Assembly (NCBI RefSeq): GCF_040939455.1
Contig: NC_134115.1
Location: 30,220,727 to 30,284,726, forward strand
Length of the DNA stretch: 64,000 nucleotides
Source of the DNA: Microcebus murinus
Taxonomy: Eukaryota > Chordata > Mammalia > Primates > Cheirogaleidae
Reading direction: 5' to 3'
Below are positions 41,376-51,669 of this stretch, one piece after another. A program made the translations under genes and the position numbers. A model generated the notes under the pieces. That model ran no database searches. It worked only from the letters and a program-made list of their open reading frames with translations, and had not been told where the DNA came from. Numbering within the stretch: position 1 is the first letter of the stretch; every line of letters begins with the position of its first letter.

Positions 41376-41845
41376 ACTCCTTTTTAATTATATGTTTGAT
41401 TTTGCATATGGTAAAATATATATATAACATGAACTTTGCCACACAGTGTACAATTTAGTGGCATGAAGTACATCCACAATGTTGTGTCTCACCGCTATCT
41501 GTGTCTAAAACTTTTTCATCACCCAAAAAAGAAACACCATAACCATTAAGAAATCACTGTCCATTTCCCCCTCTGCCAGCCCTGCAATAGTAGCCTCAAG
41601 TCTACTTATTATCTCCATGCATTTGCCTATTCTAGATCCCTCATGTAAGTGGAATTGTCCAATAGTTGTCTTTTTGTGTTTTGTCTGTGCTTTATTTCAT
41701 TTAGCATAATGTCTTCAAGGTTCATCCCTATTGCAGAATGTGTCAGAACTTCTTTCTTATGGCTGAATATTGCATTATATTTGTATGCCACCCTTCATTT
41801 ATCTAGTCATCTGTTCATGGGCACTTGGGCTATCATTTTAAAATG
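41376..41845 (-). repeat. L1 3'-end fragment (mammalian-wide type), - strand
   Basis: Reads gtaaaatatatatataacat, tacaatttagtggcatgaag, tacatccacaatgttgtg, then tttagcataatgtcttcaag and gttcatccctattgcagaat, the reversed 3' part of an old L1M. No intact frame. Confidence 0.78.
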
Positions 41846-41996
41846 AAGGAACTAAAGCTCTGACTGGCTCAGAATTAGCCCACTACTTAGTGGGAAGCAT
41901 GATCGGAGAGATCAGGCCTCCTGCCTCCTAGGCCAAGACTACTGAGTGTAGTCTTAGCTTTGCCTTGAAATCCTTTTATTAATATTTCACATTCTA

Positions 41997-42300
41997 GGCT
42001 AGGTGTGGTGGCTCATGCCTATAATTCCAACACTTTGGGTGGCTAAGACAAGAGGACTGCTTGAGCCCAGGAGATTGAGATCAGCCTGGATAACATAGAT
42101 CCCATATCTACAAAAAATTTAAAAAAAGTACCTGGGTATAGTGGTATATACCTGTAATCCCAGCTACTCAGAAGGCTGAGGCAGGAGGATTGCTTTAGCC
42201 CAGGGTTAGACGCTGCAGTGAGCTACAATGACGCCACTCCTTCTAGCCTGGGTGACAGAGCAAGATCCTGTCTCTACTAAATATATAAATAAATAGTAAA
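41997..42300 (+). repeat. old Alu dimer (AluJ-like)
   Basis: Ggctaggtgtggtggctcat to a tail of ATAAATA units. The 9-mers tcacattct (41987-41995) and tcacactct (42312-42320) are a decayed target duplication. Confidence 0.85.
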
Positions 42301-42347
42301 TAATAAATAAATCACACTCTGCTCTGGTGAAAAATAACAACCCTTAC

Positions 42348-42585
42348 ATAGCACTTAACTTTGTGCCAGGTATTATTCCAAGTGCTTTATACATGTTAAT
42401 TCATTTTCTCCTTACCACAAACCTACCAAGTAGTTGCCACTACTATCCCCTTTTTGTAGACGAGGAAACAGAAGCATAGAGAGGTTAAGTAACCTGCCCA
42501 AGGTCACATGGCTATTAAGTAACAAAGCCAGGCCTATCTGGCTCCAGAGTCCCTGCACTTAATCACTTCACCACACTGCCCCTCT
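42348..42585 (-). repeat. near full-length MIR, - strand
   Basis: Reversed MIR order: gccaggtattattccaagtg, ctttatacatgttaattcat, tgtagacgaggaaacagaag, gttaagtaacctgcccaagg, tggctccagagtccctgcac. Confidence 0.85.
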
Positions 42586-43010
42586 TGTAGAAAGAAAAGC
42601 ATTCTTTGCCAACATTATATTTTTAGTGGTAAGAGACTCGAATTCCAGATAGGAAATAAACTAAGGTACCCTTTACCTGAGATTAACTCAGAAAGACATG
42701 TTTATTCCAGGGGAAAGACTGCAAGGTGAGTTATACCTGCCTTTCACACAAACATCCACAGCCCCAAATTCTGCATGATGTTCGTGAGACAGTCCTTCCT
42801 CTGACCATGACGATCTAGGAACAACAGGACACATGAAAATCCTTCAGGCCCAGAGTTAGTTCCCCGACACATTAGAGACCTGCATAATTAAAGACACTGA
42901 CGTCTGATTCTGGGGATGCCCTTACTTCTGAAAGCACAATTACTCAGTGCTCTGTGTGCCACGAGTCCCACACTCTGGCCTGCCATGGCAACTATAAGTT
43001 ACAGTTTAGT

Positions 43011-43192
43011 CAGTACCCTGCAAAACCCAGATGCGTCACACAAGTACCCAGGAAGCCTGCCCTAAGTTACGTTTAGGTCATGTGATGCACTGAATAGGAA
43101 GACTGAAACTTTTAGAACAAAAAACATAGAGAATCCACAGCTGCTTTCTCCAAGGCTGTTACACTTGGAAATGCAAGAGATGAGGACATCAC
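43011..43192 (+). repeat. direct repeat, copy 1 (unclassified)
   Basis: About 180 bases alignable almost without gaps to 44371-44552. Shared phrases include tagaacaaaa, gctttctccaag and gcaagagatgagga. Confidence 0.6.
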
Positions 43193-43794
43193 TCCCACTC
43201 TAAGGAAGGGGAAAAGAGGAGGAGGCCTCTGTCTCCTATAAAACAAACAAGGACGCTTAATTTCCAGGCACTGTGGAGGAAATATATTATTAGAAAGTCT
43301 GAGCTAAGGGACTCCGTGTCCTTTCAGGGTAGCTGTCTGAGTTCTCCAGGTTGTGGTTTTAGCCAGCAAGTCTAAGGACTTCAGCTGATCAGTCAACAAG
43401 AACAGAACATATTTACCTGCCATGGGACCTCAGACTTAGTTGTGATAAGACCCTGACAAGGTGCCCTTCCAAAGCAATCAGCTCACTTCTTTCTGCTGTT
43501 TCCTTTTTATTGGGGAAAGCCTCAGACTGCTAAAACAGTAGGCAAGGTTCAAATGCACTGTTATTTTTATGTGTCTAGTCATTTTAGGATTTTCTCTTCA
43601 ACCATACCCACCAGTATTAACCAACATCTCCCACATCAGAAGGCAGGCACCACAGGACTGATGGTGCTACACAGCATGGGGTTGAGGTTGGGGGTAGGGA
43701 CTGTTCTCCCTGCCACAGATTGGAGACTAAAGTTCCAGAATCATTCTCTGGTGCTGAATAAGACAACTTCCAACCTCAGCTCTGTATGTAACAC

Positions 43795-44275
43795 CTGTGA
43801 TAACCCTTGTATTAGGTTCTCTAGAACAGAGCCAACAGGATATATACAGGTATATGGAAAGCAATCTATTATGAGGGATTGGCTTATGCAATTAGTAAGG
43901 CCAGGAAGTCCCATCTCTACCATCTGTGAGCTGGAGAGCCATGAAAGCCAGTGGTGCAGTTTTAGTTGAAACCCAAAGGCCTGAGAACCAGGGATGCCAA
44001 TGTCTGAGGGTAGGAAAAGATGGAAGTCCCAACTCAAGTAAAGAGGAAATCCGCCCTTCCTATGTACTTTCATTCTATCTAGGCTTGCTACAGACTAGAT
44101 GATGCGTGCCCACATTGGTGAGGGTGATCTTTACTCAGGCTGCCAATTCAGATGCTAATCCCTTTCAGAAACACCCTCACAGATATACGCAGAAATTACG
44201 TTTTACTAGCTATCTGAGCATTCCTCAGCCCAGTGAAGTTGACATAAAATTAACCATCACACTCTTTTTGCCTAG
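43795..44275 (+). repeat. old dispersed repeat, family not resolved
   Basis: Starts gtattaggttctctagaaca and ends gttgacataaaattaaccat then cacac, with gaaacaccctcacagatata inside. I recognise the wording as a common mammalian repeat but cannot name it safely. It lies between the two direct repeats. Confidence 0.4.
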
Positions 44276-44370
44276 AAGTCTTCACAGATGAGTCTCCTTG
44301 AACATTAATGAAGCCTGGGAACTTGTCCAGAGCTAAGGCAAGAAAGAATCCATGCAAAACCCGCAGGTTA

Positions 44371-44552
44371 CAGCACCCTGCAGACCGCAGCACAGTGACA
44401 CCAAGCACCCAGCAACCCCATCCTAGTTATACTCAGCTCATGTGGATCATTGACCAGGAAGAGAGAACCATCTAGAACAAAAGCCAAAGAGTATCAAACA
44501 GTTGCTTTCTCCAAGCCTGTTATAGTTGGAAAAGCAAGAGATGAGGAAATCA
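44371..44552 (+). repeat. direct repeat, copy 2 (unclassified)
   Basis: Partner of 43011-43192 at a near-constant offset of 1,360 bases. Could be two copies of one repeat family, paired LTRs, or an old local duplication. Confidence 0.6.
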
Positions 44553-45957
44553 TATGAGCTTGTATGTGTGAAAGCACCTCATAAACTTGCACAGGTACTG
44601 TGGAAGTATTAATATTAGCTATTTTGCTAAGGGTAAGGTGATCGTTTTCTTGCGTTTAGGTTGTTCATTCCTAGTTTCACTCACTGGCATCCCTTACAGC
44701 ACACAGCATCCGCACAAAAACAAGTGTCTTCCAAGTTACCCGTGAGCATGAACAACAGCTGGGCCAATGGGTGGTGTTGGTGGGCCCAACAGCTGGGCCA
44801 ATTATGCTGCAGATGTTGATGTTGAGAATCAACTGTCCACTGCAGCACTGAGCCCAAGCAGGATGCTCTGATGAGGAACAAAGAAAAAGAAAAGAAGCCC
44901 ATTGGGCAGGGAGAAGGTTTTTCTGGAGGAATCTGTAAGCTGTCTTTGTGGGCTGTAGAGAAGTAAAGGGTCCTCCCAGGAATTAAGATCTGCTATGAGG
45001 CAGCAATGCTTGCTCCTCTCAAAGTTGGACTAGTGGATCCCACAGCCCCTCTGGGTGCACTGTAGCATGTTTAAAGCTCATTCCCAGGACACACATTAGC
45101 TAGGTGGTTGCCAAGTCCCTGGTCCTCCCTTCTTAACAGTGACTGAGTCCATCCCCTTCTCCCAATGCTTCTACCTTACTTCAATACACCATCATCTCTT
45201 TCCTGGATTGCTGCAAGTTTGTCCAAACTGGTTTCCCCACCGCCAGCCTTGTCCCCCACACCCCTGCCTTCAGTGTGGTCATATTATTCCATCTAACACC
45301 ACTTGGCTCTGCTCACCTCCTCCTGGGTCCGGTATGACCAAGCTTCCTCCTTAATCTGGGGTCGGCCCCATCACACTCCTCCTACACCTCCCACTGAACC
45401 AAACCAAACTGCCACAGGAGTTCTTGACTTTAAGCCTTCATGTCACCCACTTTATTACTCAGAACTTCTCCCCAGTATATTCAACAAAAAGCTGAGGCTC
45501 CTTGCATCCTCACATTTTTGAACATCAAACACTGGTCTCCTCTGCTAAGGAAATTCGTCTGCATGATTCAGAGAAGCACGACCCCTACAGGGGTTACAGC
45601 AGATGGATAGCTTTATCCACACCTGTGTGTATATTGGTAGACAATTGGGATTGATCAGGACAATATACTCCTAACATATCCATCCATTTGGAAAAAGGCG
45701 ATCAATATGGAGATTAAATCCAATTTAACACAGGACTAAAGAGGCAAAACACCAGCCTTCTCTGGAAAGTTCTGAGTTTTAGGGTAGGAAGGTGGTCTGT
45801 CTTTGGCACGGTGTCCCCTCGTTCCCATTCTGTAGCTGACAGCCTCACTCTCTTCATTTCTCTTCTGACCAAAAGCTTGACTCGTGCTCTGCTGTTTCTT
45901 TTCACTTATGAAGCTTAAATGACCAGCAATCATGGCATGCAAAATAGAATGCTTCAG
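44553..45957. other. intergenic, no gene
   Basis: Contains a 16-base direct repeat caacagctgggccaat at 44753-44768 and 44787-44802, and at about 45120-45490 a C/T-rich stretch (ctttcctggattgctgcaag, a caaactggtttcccc run) that looks like an old reversed LINE segment. No gene. Confidence 0.45.
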
Positions 45958-46255
45958 GCTGGCTCTGTGGCTCAGGTAGCAATCCCAGCACTTTGGAAGG
46001 TGGAGGTGGGAGGACTGCTAGAGGCCAGAAGTTTAAGAACAGCCTGGGCAACATGGCAAGACCCTGTTTCTATGAAAAATGGAAAAATTAGCCAGGTGTG
46101 GTGGCATGTACCTATACTCCTAGCTACTGGGGAAGCTGAGACAAAAGGATCATTTGAGCTCAGGAGTTTGAAATCACAGTGAGCTCTGTTGATGCCACTG
46201 TACTTTAGCCAGGATGACAGAGACCCTGTCTCCAAAAAAAAAAAAAAAAAGAAAA
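45958..46255 (+). repeat. old Alu dimer, + strand, with TSD
   Basis: Gctggctctgtggctcaggt to a poly(A) tail at 46234-46255. The 12-mers agaatgcttcag (45946-45957) and agaatacttcag (46256-46267) are the target duplication with one mismatch. Confidence 0.85.
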
Positions 46256-46428
46256 AGAATACTTCAGACATCATATGGTTATGATTAAAGTGAAAGATTC
46301 TTCATTTTTTGAAAGCACGTTCCAAACTACTTTGGAAATAACAAGTGAGCCATGGTGACTCAGGTTGCAGTGAGCTATGATGATGCCAGTGCAGCCTGGT
46401 GACAGAGACCCTGTCTCTCCTCAAAAAA
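46256..46428 (+). repeat. tandem duplication, unit 1 (empty MITE site)
   Basis: About 173 bases including agaatacttcagacatcata, gattaaagtgaaagattctt and an Alu right-end fragment. The whole unit recurs from 46429. Here gattaaagtg (46283-46291) is uninterrupted. Confidence 0.85.
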
Positions 46429-46948
46429 AGAATAACTTCAGACTTCATATGGTTAAGATTAACCACTACAGTACAGCGCTCACCGGCCGGGAAACCTTGC
46501 CCACAGCCGGCACTCATAGTCCGCACGATAGTTTGTGCTGTGCACTGACGACAAATCCGTTTTGCTCTTGTGTGATGAGGAAAGCTTTAAAGCACTGAAA
46601 GCTTGTTTTACTTCACAGGCAGCTTTACTTGTAATGTAAATCAGAATAGGTAACATATACATTTATGTTTTCATTACATTATTTTTAAATGTTCACAATT
46701 TTATTTTGATAAATGAAAAATTAGAAAAGTCCTATCATGGCTGTCGGCTAAAGTCACTGGGTGCGTTCATCTGTGGCTATCGACTATAGTCGACGCTGGT
46801 ACTGAAGTGGTTAAAGTGAAAGATTCTTCATTTTTGAAAGCATGTTCCAGACAACTTTGGAAATAGCAAGTGAGACATGGTGACTCAGGTTGCAGTAAGC
46901 TATGATGATGCCAGTGCAGCCTGGTGACAGAGCCAAGACCTTGTGTCT
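46429..46948 (+). repeat. tandem duplication, unit 2, split by a MITE
   Basis: Same sequence as unit 1 with roughly ten differences in about 165 aligned bases. It is interrupted at gattaa|agtg by 46463-46810 plus one duplicated TTAA. It ends ccaagaccttgtgtct, beyond which a tiny Alu insertion follows. Confidence 0.85.
46463..46810 (+). mobile_element. piggyBac-like MITE (348 bp) with TTAA and TIRs
   Basis: TTAA at 46459-46462 and 46811-46814. The left end ccactacagtacagcg and the right end cgctggtactgaagtgg are inverted repeats with small differences. A 14-base perfect palindrome, tcgactatagtcga, lies just inside the right end. Unit 1 supplies the pre-insertion sequence, so the element's edges are fixed by comparison. 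No open frame of note. Confidence 0.88.
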
Positions 46949-46998
46949 GTTTTTTTTTTTTTTTTTTTTTTTTTGAGACAGAGTCTCGCTCTGTTGCC
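46949..46998 (-). mobile_element. extremely short Alu insertion (23 bp of Alu plus poly(T))
   Basis: A 25-base T run (46950-46974) followed by gagacagagtctcgctctgt and three more bases is the reversed last 23 bases of an Alu with its tail. It is bracketed by ccttgtgtct (46939-46948) and ccctgtgtct (46997-47006). Confidence 0.75.
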
Positions 46999-47469
46999 CT
47001 GTGTCTTAAAAAAAAAAAAAAAAGGCAATTTAATGGAGTCTGCCTTTTGCACAATTGATACATATATCACTGCTCTCTTTTTTCCCTTTCCATTTTTGTT
47101 TTTCATTAATTCCTCCTTTATGTTTCACAGTAAAGTATAAAACATTTATAGTTTGTGTATATATTTAATAGTTGCACATATCTAATGTAAAGACTGCGGG
47201 ATCCATAGCAGTACATATCCTTTTCTTAATTTAAAAGAATGAAGGAAGCCAACTTAAGAACCATACCCAGCAGATCCAGGCCAGGAAAGCGGTCTGCCCT
47301 GTGGCACTCTGCCACCTAGTGTTACATCTGGATACTGCACTCTCCTTGGTATCCCATGGTGTGTGAGACCGATGGCACCCTTCCTCCCTTCCACCATATG
47401 GTCACTATCATTATGATTGACCCCAAAGCTCTGCAATGGAGAACAAGCCCCACCATGCTACCTGGGGAA

Positions 47470-47700
47470 AAGCCACAAACTCTGGAACCAGACAGTCCTA
47501 ACTTAGACTCTTAGCTTCTTCCGTTTACCAGCTGAGACTTTGGGCAAGTGACTTTACCTTTTTAAGCCTTAGTTTCTACATCTGTAGAATGTGGATAATA
47601 ATGATGCCTGTCTCTGGATTCATGATCACTGAACTTCTAGAAAGCCAAATAGATTAAATGAAATACCATAAAGTGCCTGCAAATCACAGATCAATGAATG
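47470..47700 (+). repeat. MIR SINE
   Basis: Aaactctggaaccagacagt, ctgagactttgggcaagtga, agccttagtttctacatctg and tggataataatgatgcctg follow MIR order. Confidence 0.75.
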
Positions 47701-48239
47701 CTTCATGAACAAATGAAGAGTGGAATTAACTGACTGAACAGACTTGGAAAGCAGCTTAGGCCATTAGTTCAACTTCCTTCCCAAGGTCTAACTCTCCTCT
47801 TCTGAGGAACCCAGTAAGATGAGGAGCAGGAATGGTGGTTGCGAAAGTGAGGCTGTCTTTCCAGAGTTGCAATCCAAATTCACAAAGACAAGAAGTTGAT
47901 TAGCTTAGCTAGCTTTGGGGTGGCCCTCTGGTCCAGACAACTGACCCAGGGGTCTGCTATGTGAGTTAAGAGGACCAAGAAGAGGTTGGTCCTCATGAAC
48001 TGGACTGACATTCTGGGAGGTGTTTACTACATCACATGAGGACCTTAACCAAGTAGCAGTGGCAACAGGCTGTAGATGGGAGACATAGAATTAGGTGCCA
48101 CAGAATTAGGTCTTAGAAGTGAACTGCTGTGAGGGTTAAGAATGCCCCTATCTAGACCTTAGACATTGATCTTCCAGAAAGCCAAATGGGTGTGGACTGA
48201 TTTATCTCATCCATTTGCCTCTAAAGAATCAACTGGTGA

Positions 48240-48390
48240 AAGTATCTCTTTTATTCCCACTTTAAATATAAGAAAACTGAAACCCAGAGAAGTTAGATTC
48301 CTTCGCTGATGTTACAGAAATAATTTACTCTAAGCCAGAACCCAGGTCCTCCACATTCTGGTTGAGGTGTCCTTCCATGACAGCACCATA
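48240..48390 (-). repeat. MIR fragment, - strand
   Basis: Reversed MIR core: aatataagaaaactgaaacc, cagagaagttagattccttc, agccagaacccaggtcctcc. Confidence 0.6.
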
Positions 48391-48795
48391 GCCAGGCAAC
48401 AGGTAGCCTCCAGAGGTAACCTGGCTTTCTGAAGATAACCCCCTGTGAAGGCTTGACAGTCTGGCCAGGAGGCATCATCTTCTAGACGTGAACCTTTAGG
48501 CAGTAGGTGTGTGTTTCTCTGCTCTTTAATCCTTGCTGACTGCCCTCCCCCCAACCTTTTTATAAAAAAAAAATTATTTTTTTCTTCTCTTTCCTATTAG
48601 CTTTTTGAACATATTTTAACTTTAGGCAACACAATTAGAACGAGCCTAACTTAAAAATTCTTTTCACAAAGAAATGAATACCTCATAGGGTCATTTATAA
48701 TCTTTTTCTGTTTTTTAAAGTTCTTAAAAAGCAATACATTCTAAAAACAGTACATTATTACAGAAGCTATATGTGCAATGTAAATTATTATCAGA

Positions 48796-49331
48796 AAATC
48801 AGTGTGGCAGACATACTCCATGGTTGTTCCATCATGTGGGCCTCTGATGTTCATGCCTTTGTGATGTCCCCTCTCTTGAGTGTGGGACATGGAACTTGCT
48901 TCTACCAATACAACATGGCGAAGGTGATAGGATGTCAGTTCTGCAATCATGTGACATGAGATTGTAACACCTGTCTTATGAGAAGACTCTTCTTTATTGG
49001 CTTTGAGGAAACAAGTGGTCATACTGGGAAGACCACATGGCAAGGAGATGAGGGTGGCCTCTGGCTGATAGCCAACAAGAAACAGGCCTTCAGTCTGACA
49101 ACCCACAGAAACTGAGTGCTGCTAACAACCACATGAGCAAGGAAGTGGGATCCTTCCCTGCTCCAGCCCAGATGAGGCACAGCCCCAATCACCACTTTGA
49201 TTGCAGCCTTGAGCAGACACAGCTGAGCTGTGCCTAGACCTGCAGAAACTGTGGGATAATAAATGTGTATTGTTTTAAGCCACGAAGTTTATGGTGATAC
49301 TGTTATGTTACAATAGATAACTAATACAATT
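48796..49331 (+). repeat. MLT1-type MaLR LTR
   Basis: Contains gcttctaccaatacaacatg then gcgaaggtgataggatgtca, and ends gataataaatgtgtattgtt then taagccacgaagtttatgg and agataactaatacaa. This is the typical 3' half and end of an MLT1 LTR. No internal viral-like gene is attached. Confidence 0.75.
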
Positions 49332-50815
49332 AGATAATATTATACAAATACAAAAAACAAAACCAGAGATTACCATGGTTAACAGCTTCGTGTATATCCT
49401 TCTGGGTAAAGTTAGTATGTTGTCATTGAAAAAATAATAGTTAAATAGAAGCACATAGGTCAAAAAAGGAAAGTGCCTCCCTCTCTTCCTTTACCTTGTC
49501 CTCTACTCCCAATCCCCCTGGGAAAAGAACTGTTAACAATTTGGTGTGTTTCTCTAATTTTCATAGAAATGTGTGTATACCTATAACAATATAGATAATA
49601 TATAAACTATACATTTGTAGTATACATATATAGAATGCACACATGTAGATGTACACTTTACATATTTTTAAGTACACATGCATAGTTTTAAAAAAAAATT
49701 GGATTACTTTATTTTATTCCATACTAGCAACTCAGATCAAAAACCTAGGAGACACTTTTGTTTTGGTGACTACATCCCCACATCCAAGTCACCAGTAAAT
49801 TCCATTGTCTCCATTTGTGAATATAACCCAAGCCTGCCTAACCACTTGTCACCACTCTCCACTATTTCCATAAGCCACGCTACCATCCCCTCTTGCCTGT
49901 AGTAACGGGCTCTTCTCCTGTCCTAAGTGGTCTCCTGTTTTGCCCTTACCCCCTACAGCCTCTTCTCCACACAGCAGCCAAAGCTACTACATTAAGACCT
50001 AAGTTAGACCATGTCACTTGTGCCCCAGTTCAGAACCTACCAAAGGCTCCCACGCCGTGTAGAATAAAAATTACGGCTCTTCCCACCCCTAACCAAACCT
50101 TCACTTCCACTGGATGATCTAAGACTGGTCAAAAAAAGTACCAAAGTTCAGAATGAATAGTGAGGTTGAAGGATATATATTTCTTTAAAGAAAGATGTAA
50201 CTATTTCAAAGTGAGAGTTTTCAAACATGTTGAGCCTTCTAGCTCCCTGTACTCCAAATAGATATCAGCATCTGCACTTTGGCTGGGTCTTGACTTGTAT
50301 TATCTTTATTTACATTTGGATGCTGATTACAGTGGCATACATAGGGAAAAATTGCTGAAAGCCTGACGTTAGCCAGAATCTCTGATCACTTTTACTTTGT
50401 CCACAGAGTCCTGATATTCCATTACCACCCCAGAGGACTTTTTTTCTAATCTCTTAAGAAGAGTTTATTGAAACCCACAAAGAATTTCTTTTTCAGGAGG
50501 GCCAGGCCTCCACTGTGGACATTCTGGCTGTCTGAGGGTAGAACGTCCTTGGTAAGACTAGCAGTCACCGCTGCCTGAATTAGAATCCTTCCACAGCCCA
50601 TAAAATGAAGTTCAATCTCCTGACCATGGCACACGTAGCCCTCAAGATTCAGACCCCACCTGCCTTTGCAGCCTTATTTTTCTTTCTCACTCACCACTTA
50701 CTGCCCGCTACACCCCCTTCGCAGCCTTTGCATAGGCCCTTCTATCTCCTTTTTACATATTCGAAGTCTATTTACTACCTCAAAACCATTCACATCCTAA
50801 CCCAGACATTCACCA
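49332..50815. other. intergenic, AT-rich then C/T-rich, no gene
   Basis: 49560-49690 is AT-rich with TA runs. 49730-50110 and 50560-50815 look like reversed pieces of one ancient LINE (ttctccacacagcagccaaa, ttagaccatgtcacttgtg, ctcctgaccatggcacacg). The family is not settled. Confidence 0.45.
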
Positions 50816-50853
50816 CGTACTATGGTTTGACTATGTGCCCCCCCTAAATTCTT

Positions 50854-50985
50854 TTTTTTTTTTTACACTTAGGTCTCTGATCCCTTGGAATTAATTTTTG
50901 TGTGTGGTATAAGGAAGGGTCCAACTTCATTCATCTGTGTATGGATATCCAGTTGTCTCAGCACTATTTGTCCCACATCTTTTAT
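50854..50985 (-). repeat. L1 fragment, - strand, inside the LTR
   Basis: Acacttaggtctctgatccc, then ataaggaagggtccaacttc and atggatatccagttgtctca, the reversed form of an old L1 coding segment. Confidence 0.6.
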
Positions 50986-51009
50986 TTATTTCTATTTATT
51001 TTTATTTTA

Positions 51010-51307
51010 TTGATTTTTTTTTTGAGAGACAGGGTCTTGCTCTGTTGCCAAGGCTAGAATACAGCAGTATGATCACAGATCCCTGCGGCCTTGAACTCCT
51101 GGGCTCAAGCAATCCTCCCACCTCAGCCTCCTGAATAGCTGGGACTACAGGTGCATGTCACCATACCTGGCTAATTTTTAAATTTTTTTTTTAAGAGATG
51201 GAGTCTATGTTGCTCAGACTGGTCTGTAACTCCTAGCCTCAAGTGATCTTCCCACCTCAGCCTCCCAAAGTGCTGGGATTACAAACATGAGCCACCACAC
51301 TGAGCCT
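51010..51307 (-). repeat. old Alu dimer, - strand
   Basis: T-rich start, both reversed arms with a T-rich linker at 51181-51192, ending gagccaccacactgagcctc. The AluJ-like ggccttgaactcctgggctc is present. Confidence 0.87.
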
Positions 51308-51669
51308 CCCCCAAAGTTCTCTGGCTGGAAACCTAATCCTCAATGCAACAGTGTTGAGAGGTAGGGCCCTTAGGGGGGTTGGGTCATGAGGGGGATTAAT
51401 GTTCTTATCATGGGATTGGGTTTGCTACTATGGGAGTGGAATCCTCATAAAAGGATGAGTTTGGCCCCCTTCCCTTTCTTGCACGTGCAAGCTCTCTTGC
51501 CTTTCTGCCTTCCACCATGGGATAATGCAGCAATAAGGCTCTGGCCAGAAACAGACACCTTGACCTTAGACTTCCCACTCTCTAAAACTATAAGAGATAA
51601 ATCTCTGTTCTTCCTAAATTCCCCAGTCTCAGATATTTTGTTATAGCAGCATAAAATGGACTAAAACAC

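Larger units (their letters stand above)
47010..48790. other. intergenic, no gene
   Basis: MIR-like copies at about 47470-47700 (+) and 48240-48390 (-); otherwise unrecognised. Confidence 0.5.
50819..51669 (+). repeat. MLT1A-like MaLR LTR, interrupted
   Basis: Starts actatggtttgactatgtgc and resumes after 51308 with aatgcaacagtgttgagagg, aaaaggatgagtttggcccc, ccttccaccatgggataatg, ending gcataaaatggactaaaaca. It is broken by an L1 piece and an Alu. Confidence 0.78.

Noticed and set aside
45139..45521. Pro-rich overlapping frames as a gene
   Set aside because: C/T-rich old repeat-like sequence, no recognisable domain, no splice or poly(A) context.
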